The notes under the pieces were generated by a model. The model saw only the letters and a program-made list of their open reading frames with translations, searched no databases and was not told the origin of the DNA. A program made the translations under genes and the position numbers. A stretch of 64,000 nt of DNA, from contig OY735215.1 of the NCBI GenBank assembly GCA_963457665.1, forward strand, positions 26,240,597 through 26,304,596, given 5' to 3'. The DNA is from Thysanoteuthis rhombus. Taxonomy: Eukaryota; Mollusca; Cephalopoda; Oegopsida; Thysanoteuthidae. Below, piece after piece: positions 45,821-58,965 of the stretch (the stretch's first letter is position 1; every line of letters begins with the position of its first letter).

Positions 45821-47710
45821 TTCTGAATCCCCCCCCCCCAAAAGCAACAATTTATGGTTGAAAAAAAAAGTTTCCTTAGGCATAATAAGGGGTGAATGTT
45901 TGAATTTAATTTTCAGTGCTCTAGATCCATTTGTATATGTGCAGCACATACCTAGATGGCTACCCAGTCAGGCAGAATCATTTAAAAACTATCATTTAGA
46001 AACCTATGTTGACAGTTCGGATTGATGTTTTCTCTTAAGTAGATGAATAATGACAAATATTTATTGATTTTTTTTCCATTAAAAACATTTTAATAAACTT
46101 GTTTCTTTTATGTAACAATTTAAAAAATTAAACACACACTATAAACGTGTATTTATGTGATTGGTTGCTGTTGCTTATAAATCATCCTCTTTGCTGCAAT
46201 GAGTTTCATGAAGTTCCCTGTATTAGGCTGAATGTATTTACAGAGGAGTTTACTCTCAATACACATTTTTGCTGGAATCTATCACTGATTCCCAAACTAT
46301 ATACACACATTTTGTTGAAAAAAAGATATTTAGGAAAGACTATTTCTTTTATACACAATGTATGAATGTCTATTTCATCAAATGAGATACTTTCATTTAC
46401 ACTCACACATAATAAGCGTTTTCCAAATTACTTGTGTTTTTGAAATGAGTGTTTATCACCTTTTTGTATAATGAGATAAAATTACTTCATGTTTCAGATG
46501 AGGTCTACAAAAATGCTTTTGCACATCAAAAGGAATTCATTGTAGTCAGGTTAATTTGCTGGTTACTTAAACGTAAGTAACCTGTATTTGGTACAGTGCA
46601 TTTTGTGTTCTATGTGAACACGGTCTCAAATTCAACTTCAGTTAATGTTGCTCTAATCCTTCTCAGTAATCCAATCAGAATATTGTGAAGACAGGTCAAT
46701 GAGAATATCAAACCTATTTAAGTGCTGTAACAGAAAAAAAAGTATAGGATCTGTTGTTACTTCTACTACTGGATGAGATAGCACCCTGCTCTCCCCACTC
46801 TCCCCATATCTAATGATTGAGGCAGGTGACTTTTCTCTCATTGCTACATTAGTCAATAATTGCTTAAACTGACTTTTAGTTTTACTTATTCACTTGATCT
46901 TGAAAGGTGGATTCTTATGAGCCATTGATAATTTTATGCTCACCGTGTGTCACCTATTGCCTTTTGCCATACTTGTCTTAGTCCTTGTAAATCAAAACTA
47001 ATAAATGGCTCCCCAGTCCTGACCCCCTCTAGTAACCAAGTTGTGGCCTTTTTGGGGGCCTGTTTTGCTGCAACTAACCGTGTTAATTGTATGTCTATAT
47101 GCTATTCATTCATGCTTATTATTTTAGTTTATCCTTCTATCGTGTCTGTTGTGTTATTTTGGTAAGATGTACCTTATGACTACAGTACTTACAGTTTTAG
47201 AGACGGCACTTCACGGGCCTTGTTGTACATTGATAAAATTATGTTTTGATGAAATTATTCAGGTGATGGTTTCTGATCTTCAGATCCATCTGGTTGTGCA
47301 ACTTGATCTTTCTTCCCTGGATCTGCAATAAAATTGAATTATTCAAATGAGCAGGAAAAGAAAAGTGCCGTGATGAGAAAATTGAAAAATTGAGATATTG
47401 GCTTGAACAATTCTTGATATGTAGGTACAAACGATGCATATACTAATGTTACTTAATTTCATAAATCTTGGTATCGGACATAGTTGATTGTATTTTTAAA
47501 AAATTATAAGTGATCAGTTCAATAAGTATTTGTACATGCATATATTATATACTGGCAAAAATTCCTTTTCCTTTTGAATAAGAGTTTATAGCATTAAAAA
47601 AGACAAAAAAGTTTAGAATTATTAATCAAGAGTAAAAAATATATATTGTAATTATTTACTTGAATAAAAAATGAAATATAATAAGAAATATATATATATA
47701 TATTAATAAT

Positions 47711-48012
47711 AATGTCATCCACAGACAGCTGTTTCATCGTATCACAATTTTTCAGTGTGGCTATAGACTCGATATCCACCCAGTACTGCCAGGTGGGATT
47801 GAAACCTTCACTCTAGACCTGGAGTCTGGTGTTCTACCCGTCCTATGCAGAACTGGGCAGTTGGTAGGATAGAATTTAGCAATATCTTTTTTACGCATAA
47901 TTCGCCATCTACCTGAGTGCTCAATTAGATTGTTAGAAGAGAGTTGCATGTTGGCTTCTGCAGATGGGTACCCTACCTACGAGTGCTCAAACCTAGAATG
48001 GGGGAGCGTTAA
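47711..48012 (-). repeat. tRNA-derived SINE family B, copy 3, minus strand
   Basis: Read on the minus strand it begins near CCATTCTAGGTTTGAGCACT, has an A-box/B-box body (GAAGGTTTCAATCCCACCT) and ends in AACAGCTGTCTGTGGATGAC. The 5' arm is longer and more diverged than in copies 1 and 2. A (TA)n tract abuts the 3' end. Confidence 0.75.
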
Positions 48013-48014
48013 TC

Positions 48015-48016
<2 letters not shown>

Positions 48017-48062
<46 letters not shown>
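48017..48062. repeat. (TA)n(GA)n between two head-to-head SINEs
   Basis: About 30 bases of TA then GA, separating copy 3 (-) from copy 4 (+). Confidence 0.9.
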
Positions 48063-48065
<3 letters not shown>

Positions 48066-48286
48066 CACTCTTGTGGATGAGGAATATATGCAATAAATAA
48101 ATATATCGCTTAAATTCACCCTTCCTGACTGTCCAGTTCCGTGGAGCTGAGGGAGGATACCAGCCCCTGGGTCTGAAGCTAAGGTTTCAATCCTGCTTTG
48201 TGGTACTGGATGGGATAATGGATAGTCTATTGCCACACTGAAGAGTTGTAATACAACAAAACAGCTGTCTGTGGATGACACAATAA
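48063..48286 (+). repeat. tRNA-derived SINE family B, copy 4, 5'-truncated
   Basis: Starts inside the family at GAGCACTCTTGTGGATGAGG, keeps the body (GTCCAGTTCCGTGGAGCTGA, AAGGTTTCAATCCTGC) and the AACAGCTGTCTGTGGATGAC end, then enters (TA)n. Confidence 0.75.
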
Positions 48287-48289
48287 TAG

Positions 48290-48294
<5 letters not shown>

Positions 48295-48381
<87 letters not shown>

Positions 48382-48386
48382 GTATA
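48295..48386. repeat. (TA)n microsatellite
   Basis: Pure TA followed by TATG repeats, directly after SINE copy 4. Confidence 0.95.
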
Positions 48387-48812
48387 TAAGCTTGTTTACA
48401 CCTTCTTATGGTGAACACAATGCTTTTTACACTCCCTTAGAACACAGAAGTTACTGTTACAATTCTTGTAGGTTGGGAAATCTATATACCATTCAATGTC
48501 AATAATTCACAGCACCAAACATCCAGCGATTAAGAAGAATGCTTTTTTAATTAACAAGTGAAATTCATAAATAGATTAGTTACTATCTAAAACTAATACG
48601 GTTTGTTATTTTCTCTGCATTATTAAAATAAACAATTTTATAAAATACTACATTGCAAAGATCCACTGTCATACTTCTACAGGTCATTTCCCTTATGAAA
48701 GTACATCATATGATATATATTGGGCCCTCTGAGGTATAAGAATAGGTGAAAATTATCATAAAAAGTCAAAATATATGATGGTCATTAGACAGTCAAGTGT
48801 AGATGATAGATT

Positions 48813-48938
48813 TTAACAACTAGGAAAGAAAATATCATTTCTATTCTCTGTGTTCTCAGTATGAACCTGTTTTGTAAGTTGCTGGACTCTAGTTAAGTGG
48901 TACCACAAATCAAATGTGAATCTTCGGCTCTTTATAAA
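48813..48938 (-). CDS. 3' block, terminal exon
   Basis: 126 bp after a very strong acceptor (GTTTTTTTCAG). Encodes a basic, aromatic-containing segment (FTFDLWYHLTRVQQ) and stops at TAA. Confidence 0.55.
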   Translation of the reverse strand, partial: FIKSRRFTFDLWYHLTRVQQLTKQVHTENTENRNDIFFPSC

Positions 48939-51900
48939 CTGAAAAAAACAAACAATATCCCAGCTTAACAAACAACTATTTGTTATGCTCCCTCCATGAA
49001 AGTTTAATAACTAGCAAGACCCTGATTTTATTACTCAATTAGTAAACAGACCTTTTTGTGCAAATGTACCAGCAAAAAATAATTGTTCTTGAGTTTTTAA
49101 ATCCATCTTCTCATCATTTCCTGCTTTGGTCCTCAACACCAGACAACGTGATTGAGAATAAGGATCTGGCAACTACACATGATGCATCATTCTATTACAT
49201 TTGGTACTATCATATAGTGTTATACTAGTTATATCATAAACTACTTTATACTTGCCATTAAAAATGATGGCATATATCAGTTGCAGTGCTAAGGTCTGGC
49301 TGTGCCCCCTGCAATTTATTTTTCAGATTTTTTAGAGTTCCTATGATATATTGCAACCCCAAAGTTAGGGTGTTCGACACCCCTGCAGTTGCAGGGTCTG
49401 CAGGCCCCATGCGCTACCTCTCTATATATGGAATATATGGATATTAAATGCATTTTATATGAAGGTAGATAGAGATTTGCATTACAGTGAGCTTTGAGAA
49501 AAGTATTCTGTTAACCACAAATGGACTTTTATTATTTTTTGTTTTTATTTCTTTACATATACTTTACATGTATTCTTTTAACAGTGAATATTGAAAGAGA
49601 GGAGTTTCTTGAAACATTCAGAGACTAAAAAAGGAAAATTTTTGAAAAATACAGTATATGGACTCAAAAAAATCCAAACACATGTCTATATTAACTTTCA
49701 GTAGCTCTTTAAATTCATTTTTTCATTATGTCATTGAAATATGAATGAAATTCTATTTTACTGTGTTAGTTGCATGAATGAAATTCTATTTTACCATGTC
49801 AGTTGCATTCCTTAGCATGACAAGACATCTGCATGTTGCTAATTATTATGTGTGGATAGTAGAAATAGTTATAGCTCACTACTGATACTACTGTGCCCTC
49901 GGTATTATTGCTCTGATCAACATTACCATTAGCAGAGAAAGAGAGAGACGAGTGGAAAAAGAGCAAGAAAAAAGCTGCTAACAGGCATCTGCATAGGACG
50001 AAGCACTTCAGACACTGTTTTTAGTAAGTAAGCATTCTTTAGATTTCTTTGTTAGAAGCCTACATGAGCAAAGTTCAAAGCATATTTCCATTGCGTTCAA
50101 GGGAAACACACATACAATGAAGAAAGAACATGAAAATTGAAATAAAAAATAATTTTGTTGAAATTGGTCTGTGGAATAGGGAAACATGAACTGTTAACCT
50201 TTTTTGCATGAATAATACAAAATGGGGTACCTCCTAAAATTCATGTCAATTGAAAAGTTCTGTAATACTTTGAACTCATAGCTAATTTTATTGATTTATT
50301 TGAAATTTTATTGAATTTTTTGTTGAAAATTTTTTTTTATTGTTAATACTTTGTTAAATATTTGACAAATCTGATTGGCAGGCTTTGAATTAAGTGATGA
50401 AGTTATACATCTGTCACTTCATTCCAAGCTGCTAAGATAGCAGTTTTGAGTTTCTATACTGTAGTAAAATGCCTGCTACCCTCAAAAAAACGTCCTTGCC
50501 AACCATATGTTTTCAATGATATTGATATCGGGATGTTGGCCAACCAGACCCAAACATTTTGCACCATGTTTTTGGAGAAATCATTGAGTGACTCTTGCAG
50601 CATGAATAGGAGCATTATTATGCTGAATTATGTATATAAAGTCTTTTTATTATCTGCAATATGAGTCTGATCACAACTTTTCCATTTTTTTTTTTTACAA
50701 TTTTGACAGCACCTTTTATCACAACCAGTTACAACCAGCTGAATTCAAAATTGAATCATACCCCTTCACTTCACTATATGATGAGGGCATGAAAAATTAC
50801 TTTGGAAAATAATGTTTTTCTATTTTGTCATGATGATTGTAAAAAAAAATTCCATTGATGTAAATCGTTCTGTATACCGTAGTAAAAAAAAATTATTGTA
50901 AGTAAATGCTTCACGTATATGTCCCAAAAGAGAAGTTTCTCAGTAACTTTATTCTGAAAAAATCGATTAGATTATACTTGATAAACCTCAGATATCTTTT
51001 ATTTTAAAAACTTTTGTATATTTTTTTTTAATGAAATTAAAAAACAAGTTTGAGTGTAAAATTTCATTTTAAAAAAAAGTTAGAATAAAACTTTCAAGTC
51101 AAAAAATAAACATTTCACTTTTGTGAGGAGTGCAAATTTAACAATTTTTAGAGGGTGCAGCTGTACCTAGCCCCACCACTGATATACATGATAGTAAGTA
51201 CAAATTTTAGAACGAATTCCAAAGGGATGAAATTCAGGCTTAGGGTCAGCTCTATGATTCTTGGTGAGCAGACCAAACTGTACTTAGGCAACCTTTGTTC
51301 CATCATAACAAGCAAGCAAACCAAAAATATTTCAGTGAAACATTCCTTTGAAACGTAGCATAATTAAAACACTGTTTATTGCATTTTTTATTTTCAACAT
51401 AATCATTGTGTGATTGAAAACACAAATGACAGAAAGTAATATAGATCTGTCAATTGTCCTCCGCTCAATTGACACTTGCTCAATTGTCCCACACTCAATT
51501 GTCTCATGCTCAATTGTTGCCACTCAATCATTGCACACTGAAGGCTCTCTTGGCCATCCATGTTGAACTTCTTCTCTGTGAAGAGGATCCACAGCCTCTC
51601 CTCATCCAACATTTGATGAAGTCTAGCAAATTCCAGTCTGCGTTGTTTGTGGATCATCTTCAGAGCTAGACACTGCAATCATTTTCTGTACTTGAATCCT
51701 CACCTCATAATAGTTTGTCTGATGGCCACTCTATGAACTTGAATGCTTGTTTTTGTCTTTGGATAGGCCATGGACTGATTGAGGTTTTGCTGCAATGCTC
51801 CAATAACTACGCTCTCATCATGATCAGGCATCTTCTTGAGTCCACCAGCTCTGTTCCTGGCTCCATAATTATCTGGATCATGCAAATAATTTTTCACAAC

Positions 51901-54088
51901 TGTTTGACTCAGATGAATTTGTTCAGCTACAGTCTCTGATTCTGAGTTGAAAAATCCTACCATGTTCAAAATTGGACAGCTTTGGTCTCATTCCCATTTT
52001 ACATATTCTCTCCTTGAATTCATTTACATTGTCCATTTAATTACTTTCAGGAGAAAAACGTTGGGAATATTCTCATACCTATGTTTTAATCATGAACCTT
52101 GGAAAGTGATATACATCATTTGCACTGCTGAATGATTTTGGCAACAAAGCTAACATTATTTTGTCATTCTTCTCACACATAACAACCTTGTGACACCAAA
52201 CTTTATTTATGAAGATACTCTCCACTACATACAGTTACATATATACCTTAATTTATGTTGACATGAAAACAAAATGAGATCTAATAAGATTTAGTAAGTT
52301 GTGAAAAAGTTGCAGTTAGCACAGTTGTCCCATTCAGAGGTAACATCATTAAAGATTTGCCATGGCTAGCAATATAGACAAACAATTTAGAAATAAATTA
52401 GTTGCTTCAATTTATTGCTTTCACATTTTATTTAATTCATTCTTTCACAAGAAAGTTTTTAATAATAAAAAAGACTTGACAAAATTCTGAGGTAGAATTT
52501 CGTCAAGTATGATTTATTTCCAAGCATCACAACATGAAAAAACAGTCAACAACATTGCTTCCTCCAAAGATTAACAGAATAGGGACATTCTGTCCTCAGC
52601 CCTTGACAGCAAAGACCACCCGTTTAAGCTTTCCAGAAGATTGACATTCACCTAAAGAAGACTAAAGGGTACAATTCTGTGTTCCGAAGATGAACCAAGA
52701 TGAGGACAACTGTCCAAAAACTCATGCTCATAATGCCTATTCAAACACCAAAGGAATTCGATAATGTTTTATGACATTGAGTTTCACATTATTTCCTGAA
52801 GGAGATTGCTAATCAAAATGTTGAGAATTCAATTTGGGTGAGAAATCAAACAAGTTATATATTTTATAATTGACCAAAAAATTACTTAGCTGAATATTAA
52901 GTGCTAAATGACTTACCTGTGTTGGTCTATTTTTGAACAACCTCCTGTGTGTGAATTCTGCACAATCTGAAGCTGGGTAATATTCTGATAATTATGTTAT
53001 TAGTTGCTAAATCACATACTTGAGCAACTATTAGTATGATGCAAAAATTCCTAGCACCTTCTTTTGCACAGTGTTAAATCAGCTCTCTATTGCTTATGAA
53101 ATCAGTTAAACGTAGCATATCATTTACAGGTCTTGGGGAAAAATTCAAAAGAAAAAAAGAATTTACAGAAAAGAATATCAGTCAATATAAAAAAAAAAAC
53201 ATGTCTTTCACTTCTAGCTTGACACAGAAAAAGAAGTCATTTTCGGATAAGACAGTCACTGGCAATGAAAAATAGATTTCTTACAAGAATCCAAAATGAA
53301 GAAAATCATATTCAGATCCAGGGAAACCTTTGAAATCTCATCTTAAATAAAATTTACTGGGGGTGGGGAGTTTTCTGCTGTGTTTGGTTGGATTAAAAAG
53401 AAATTCTTTATAATGATTTGCTTGAACCTGAACAGAATGTTGCTGCACCACTCTACACAGAGCAATAGGCTCATTTGATTGATAAATTAGAACAGGAGAA
53501 AAACGGTTACTGTGCATGGAAGATAACCAGTGATTTCTCTGTGCGACAAAGTCTGCCCTCATGGTATAAATTTGAGCCAATCATCTTACTGTTAGGTTTG
53601 GAAGTTCCTCCGTGTGTGGCATATTTTGCAGACCTGTTGCCTTGGAGCTATCTTTTGTTTTACCCTGAACAATTGTCTATTTTCCATAACTTCAAGATAT
53701 AGAAAAATATCTGGAAGATATCATTGAATCAAAGCTAGAATTGTCATTTAATGTTAGAATACCCTATCTATCTGAAAGGTGGTTTTAAGTCATTTAAAAA
53801 GTGGGACAATATTTTGATGTCTGAATAATGATGATATGAAGACATGAATAAAAGATTTTGTCAAAAAGTGCTGGAAACTTTGGCATCAACCATCAACCTA
53901 ATATTTTGAAAGATATCAAAAGTTAAGTAACAATTTATATAACCAGATCATGAACATTTAAAAAAAATAAGCTATGAAATAATACCTTCCAAAATTTGCT
54001 GTAGTTGTATCGATTGAGAATTTTCAGTCAGCATTGAGCTTTCAGTTTCTTCAGGACAGTTGCTCACCAGAAACTCATCTGGATATTC
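48813..54088 (-). CDS. Three minus-strand exons of an unidentified gene (3' block)
   Basis: Exons, in transcription order: 54088-53986, 52972-52917 and 48938-48813, ending at TAA (48815-48813). Splice sites are ATCATAG acceptor and GAAG|GTATTA donor; TTACCCAG acceptor and CACAG|GTAAGT donor; TTTTTTTCAG acceptor. Phases agree (0 to 1, 1 to 0, 0 to stop). Products are EYPDEFLVSNCPEE with ENSQSIQLQQILE, then SDCAEFTHRRLFKNRPTQ, then FIKSRRFTFDLWYHLTRVQQ plus a short tail, about 94 residues here. I do not recognise the family. The first exon begins in phase 0, the same phase left by the coiled-coil block at 59190, so the two may be one gene. A decayed Tc1 element lies inside the last intron. Confidence 0.55.
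50420..52000 (-). pseudogene. Tc1-like transposase pseudogene, split
   Basis: Reading on the minus strand: 51969-51700 gives LSQTVVKNYLHDPDNYGARN and a KKMPDHDESVV segment (N-terminal HTH region); 51678-51540 gives RRLEFARLHQM and LFTEKKFNMDG, where the usual FSDEKKF has lost its catalytic Asp; 50640-50420 gives NNAPIHAARVTQ, LVGQHPDINIIENIW (C-terminal D/E region). Roughly 700-900 bp of unrelated sequence separates the last two parts, so either the element was interrupted or two copies are adjacent. Confidence 0.75.
51440..51540. repeat. Short tandem repeat with CTCAATTGT core, period about 15 bp
   Basis: Five or so units of CTCAATTGTCNCANN-like sequence lie directly after the Tc1 catalytic-region remnant. 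On the minus strand they read as a QLSxGQLSxxQLS repeat joined in frame to the transposase remnant. Confidence 0.7.
52917..52972 (-). CDS. 3' block, exon 2
   Basis: 56 bp with a strong GTAAGT donor; encodes a basic segment ending NRPTQ, phase 1 to 0. Confidence 0.6.
53380..53640 (+). repeat. Possible fragment related to the 63.7-kb sequence
   Basis: GTCTGCCCTCATGGTATAAATTTGAGCC resembles CATCTGCCAGGGTATAAATACGAACC at 63755-63782 (flanking family C). Assignment is tentative. Confidence 0.3.
53986..54088 (-). CDS. 3' block, exon 1
   Basis: 103 bp, acidic Ser/Glu-rich and Gln-rich encoded segment, phase 0 to 1. The reading frame is open throughout. Confidence 0.6.
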
Positions 54089-56054
54089 CTATGATAAAAG
54101 AAAACATGTACAATACTTGAAATAATTATTGATCCATTTCATTAGTAAATAAGAAAAAACACTAAATAATCATCAAAATATGAATCAAATACTTTATTTT
54201 ATAATGTTAAACAAGAAATGTGAATGGATATAGTTAGGACAAATTTGAAATCTTAAAGAAATAAAGGTATTTTAGCATTTGGTTGTGACAAGTATCAAAA
54301 CATTAGAAGAACTAGCCATTGAAATCAATAATTGAACAGTGGTCATGTCAAAATTTGAAGTTGTAAAAAATTTCATTGAAGAATAATTACGGTCAGAATA
54401 AATTCTATTTATAATATCTAAAATATAGTAAATAATGTCTAGATATCATTTCCTCTTCAAAGATTGGAGGATCTAGATGTCATTAATGAATCCATCAGTA
54501 TAAGGCCCTGAAAAGGTCAAAAAAGCTTTTTTTTCTTTTCATTTTAGTGTTTTCAACTTTCTCCTTGAACATTCTGCATCAAAATATTACAAATTTTCCT
54601 TATTTCATGTATCTACCTCAGTCTTTGATGCTATAAGGGTCAAATATCTATAGGAAGTTCATTTCATATCATTTATGGTTCACAGACATGTTTATATTTG
54701 TGTAAGCTATTACAACCATCTTGCATTCAACATACAGTGTTGGCACTTTCACTAAGACTATGATGCATTTCACTTTTGTTGTGAATGTCAGTAATGTAAC
54801 AAATGGAAAATAGCCTTGTCTCTTTTCTTCTTCTTTCAATTAATATTATTCCTTTTATAAGCAATGGTTAACAAGCGTTAACAAGTGCGATTTGCTATTA
54901 TCAATTAGCGTATGAAATCAGTTGATTTTATATGAGCTAATTTTTGTACTGAAACAGCAAGCCAGATAAATTAGCTACTGACAACATCTGAGTCCCAAAC
55001 CGCACTGTAATACTTTATGTATTTTATGGTTAGCATAGTAACTACATTGAAATAATTTGGCCAAAGAAAAGCATTTAAAACATTGGGTAGGTTAAATAAT
55101 TAAATCTCACCACTGGCTAGCTTATCATTTACTTATGTATTTTATGCTTGCTTAACTTGTGGTTATGGTTTGTCAACACTAAAAAGCAATAATGCAGAGT
55201 AATCTAACACCAGACCTGTTTGGTTTCTTTTGTAAGCACCTGAAATAAAAAGGCTCAAATTCATAAATGACTGACACAATGCAAACTTCACTATCCATTT
55301 AGAGAGAAGGAGGATATTAAAATATTTTCCATGCAAAAATGAAAGCTGTCTTTTGGTGCAGAGACTATAGCCATGCACCTGATGACCATCATTTCAATGA
55401 AGTGGGGAGGGGCATGTCGGCTTGATGCTAAACTTCTATTATAAGGACTGCATCAGGTGATCTAACTTAATTGATTAGTAGGTAAATTTAGACAAAATCA
55501 TCAGATGTTACAATTTTATATAATGGCTAGAATTATAACGAAGAAACTTTGAGATTCTCTCATTAAAGCTCATTTGGTAAGCTTATAATTATCTCTGCCT
55601 TCAAACCAGTGTATGAATACTTATTTGATTATGCATTATTTTCTTAAAAAAGTCAATCATAATAATTGTTTTTTTTACAGCAACCCTACTACTAAAATTT
55701 TGCTAGATCAACTGAGGCCAACAAAACACTATAGTAATCAATGGCACATAAAGACCCTGTTTTCTCAGTTGGGAAACCACAATATCCTGAATTCCTCTCA
55801 TTTAGCCCCAAATATTTCAACTCCTCCACAAGTTTTGGCCAATGATGGACTGAACAATGAAAGCTGCCTTTCCCTTTTTTGGGATAAAGTGGAGTCTTAT
55901 GTGCCATCAAATATGGTGATTTAGCAATCTGCACAGGACTTTATCTTCCAACAACTTTTCTAGTGCTTATTTTCTTCTTAAAATATGTTTGAAAAGAATT
56001 TGAATATTTTCTCATTTTGCTAGCTTATATCGAATTGGAGTTGAGTATCAATTA

Positions 56055-56345
56055 CTGGCACAGTAAATGGAATCGGCAAGCTAATTTCAAGTTCAAACCA
56101 AAGCTGTTTGCATTTACTTGGCGCTGATGTCTTTGGGTAATGCATGAATATATCTCTTCTCCCTCAAGTTAGGGATAAAATAACAGGACTGACAGGGCTC
56201 ACTAGATTTGGTTGGCAGCCAGTCTAACCGACAGACAACCATGAATTCAAAATCAGGAGTGGAATCTACTCCTAACCCCAGCTTTGGCTAAAAATAGCAA
56301 AAAAATTGTGGTTGGTTGGCGCTTGCTATCTCCTCCTGTGAAAAA
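56055..56345 (+). repeat. Dispersed repeat family A, near full-length copy
   Basis: AATGGAATCGGCAAGCTAAT, GGGTAATGCATGAATATATC, AGTTAGGGATAAAATAACAG and CAAAATCAGGAGTGGAATCT follow the family order. Confidence 0.65.
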
Positions 56346-56721
56346 TCACTTGCTAAAAATGATTGTTGCTTAAGCTGAAGAACCTACTGGATGAAGGATT
56401 CAAGATATCAAAAACAGTGGAAAAACAAGAGGTATTTTGGGACCGAAACATCAATTTACCAAAATAGTTGACAAATCTGGAAGAATGCTGTTACTGCTTT
56501 CAGTTTCAATCTCTTTTGGATACGTTGTGATATTTTCCATTTTAGTTTGGAGAGACAAATCAGCAGAAAGTTTTTCCAACTAAAAATGATGCGAAAAATA
56601 ATGTTATTTCATTATTGCATCAAAACATGAAATAAAAAACATTACAATTTATTGTATATATATAATTTGTAGTTTGTATTGTATATATACTAAATAAATT
56701 CATAAATATATAAGACTGGTT

Positions 56722-56790
56722 AGTTGGTAAGAGGGCTGCCTACCAATCACTTAGTTGTGATTTTTTTTTTCCCAACCATTCAACAAAAAT
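56722..56790 (+). repeat. tRNA-like fragment
   Basis: GACTGGTTAGTTGGTAAGAG resembles an A box; no convincing B box follows. Confidence 0.3.
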
Positions 56791-57044
56791 AAACTTTATT
56801 GTTTAAACAAGAAAGCACTTAGACCAGTCATATTTCTGCCAAGCCATTTTCATGAAAAACTGGACAATAAGATCACATATCCTCAACTATGCCATGACAG
56901 AAACTTGTAATAATCATTCATCAGTGACATATCATCAGCTATTCAAAGAATTAATGCTGTACATCATATTTATTCATGACTTTGATGATGTCTCTACAGT
57001 GTTATATCTGAAAAAATAGAAATTGTCTTATCTTACAAACATAT

Positions 57045-57215
57045 TCCTAGATCTGACCCTAAATTTAATTGATTGTCCCTTAGCCTATCCTTCTATGATG
57101 CTCCATTGAATTTCATTGAGAACTTTTAAAGATATTTTGTGGACAGACAAATAGACAAACATGGGGGAAAACATAACTTCTGTCCAACTGAGTTGGCAGA
57201 GGTAATTATATGCAA
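57045..57215 (+). repeat. Dispersed repeat ending in AGAGGTAATTA, second copy
   Basis: Includes CCTAGATCTGACCCTAAATT, GAATTTCATTGAGAACTTTT, GTGGACAGACAAATAGAC and the end GGCAGAGGTAATTATATGC, parallel to 13600-13850. Confidence 0.6.
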
Positions 57216-58965
57216 CTCAAGCCAAACATTGTGGTAAAAAACAAGAAAAATCAAACTAATACCGGCTCACTAATTAGGTGATAAGATAATTCACTGCTCA
57301 GAATTTTATAGGCTTCACAAACTGACATGAAAATGATATTCAGAAAATTGTGATGGCTCTTGATATTTGTACTAACTACTAGAAACAGATGGCTTAAGTA
57401 AGAGTCATTGGTAACAATTCTCTTTCTTGAAACTAATGACACCAATATTTTTATCCTTCCTTTGAGTTGAGATAAGAGCATGAATGTTGAAAATTTAATT
57501 ATCAAAAACAAAAAAGAGCTGCAAGCAGCAATGATAAAAGATACAGCATGCACAGCAAGTGTTTGCCAGAGTTAGATAAAATCCATCTGAATATAACTAT
57601 TCCAGGGTGCCTTGTTGTGTAGTAGTGATTGGCAAGCAAGTCTTACAGGCCATTACTTCTAGAGTGAGCCTCATTAAATGCCCCACATTTGTGGAATTGT
57701 ACCATACTAAACTAAGCTTTTGTAGCGCTCCCTATACTTTTAGTTAAGAATTAAATATGAAATCCTTCTTTTAGCTAGATATCGAACACATCACCTCTTC
57801 CAATGACCCCTTTAAAAACCCCTGGATGCACGTGGTCAAGTGCTCATTAGCACCAGCACCCCTAGCTGGTTACACTTCTGGTACTTGTTGCTGGCTACTC
57901 TTTCTCTCTCTTTCCTTCTCCCTAAGATCTTTATCATTTCACTGATCTCCCAGCCAATCCAATCCTAACCATTTTTCCACCATGACCTATCTCTGTATTA
58001 ACTTTGCCCTTTTCACTTCACCGATGTTGAGGCATCACATATATACACAGCTAAGCAGCTATGTCATCGTGTCCTCACCACGGGCTCCTAACATGTATAC
58101 ACCTCTCACTCTAATGATGAAATGACAATGTTTTTTACTATCTAATAGTCACAATAATCTTTCCAAATTTTCTCCATTTCGAGAAACGTGCATGGATAAA
58201 ACTCTGTGTTCTCTCTCTTTCATGGTCTGTCTGTCAAGTGTCTATCAGCATTAGAAAATAGCCCCCAAGTTCATGCATAATTGGCAGTCTGGCTCGCTCA
58301 CTGAACCTGGTTTCTACATATACCTTGGTACAATCCAAGCCATACAGATTCACAAGCAGTTGAGACAACTCTGATGACTGTACTATCAACGACAAGAAAG
58401 CTGCCACTTTTTGCTATCTCTTCTCTTCTCATCTCTTCACGTGATCAATCAAATATATGCTATTCTTATATGTATTCCATCTTCATTCATCACTTATCAT
58501 TTATGTCCTTGTCTTATTCATCCATCCAAATCCTGGTATGTGTTCTTTTTACTTTGTTTCATCTCCACGTCTAAGTTCATACTTGGCACGCATTCTCTTT
58601 GTACATCTCTCTTTCTTCTACCACACTTCAAGAGATGCTGCCACCAGCATCAAACTACGAGGAATCAAAACTCATGTCTTCCAACATTCATTGTGCAACT
58701 TACTCCAACATCTTCACACTATACACTTCAAACTAAAGAAATTACCAACAAAACTTTGAAATATGGAATACAATCATTCTTCTGTTTTTAACTGTTCTAT
58801 AAAAACATGATAGAAACTTATATTGAAATATAACACATGATACACTCGATCTACACCACATTTCTAAACACTCTTACTATACTAAGAAAATGTTCATTGA
58901 TGGCTGATCAGGATTTTCAATCGAAAGCATTTATAGCAAATAATTGCCAAGTATTGAATCTTTAA

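Larger units (their letters stand above)
54100..58965. other. Intron or intergenic region between the two minus-strand exon blocks
   Basis: No exon with compatible phase and good splice sites was found. It holds family A and the AGAGGTAATTA repeat, and a pyrimidine-rich stretch at 57890-58760 whose frames are low-complexity. Two short minus-strand frames (55163-55378 and 55692-55934) end in similar residues (TGLVLDYSALLLFSVD and TGSLCAIDYYSVLLASVD) and may belong to one repeat family. Confidence 0.4.

Noticed and set aside
55613..55924. Plus-strand 103-codon frame
   Set aside because: An overlapping antisense frame looks equally protein-like and resembles another nearby repeat; no family was recognised.
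58374..58791. Overlapping plus-strand frames of 66-126 codons
   Set aside because: Pyrimidine-rich low-complexity sequence open in several frames at once.
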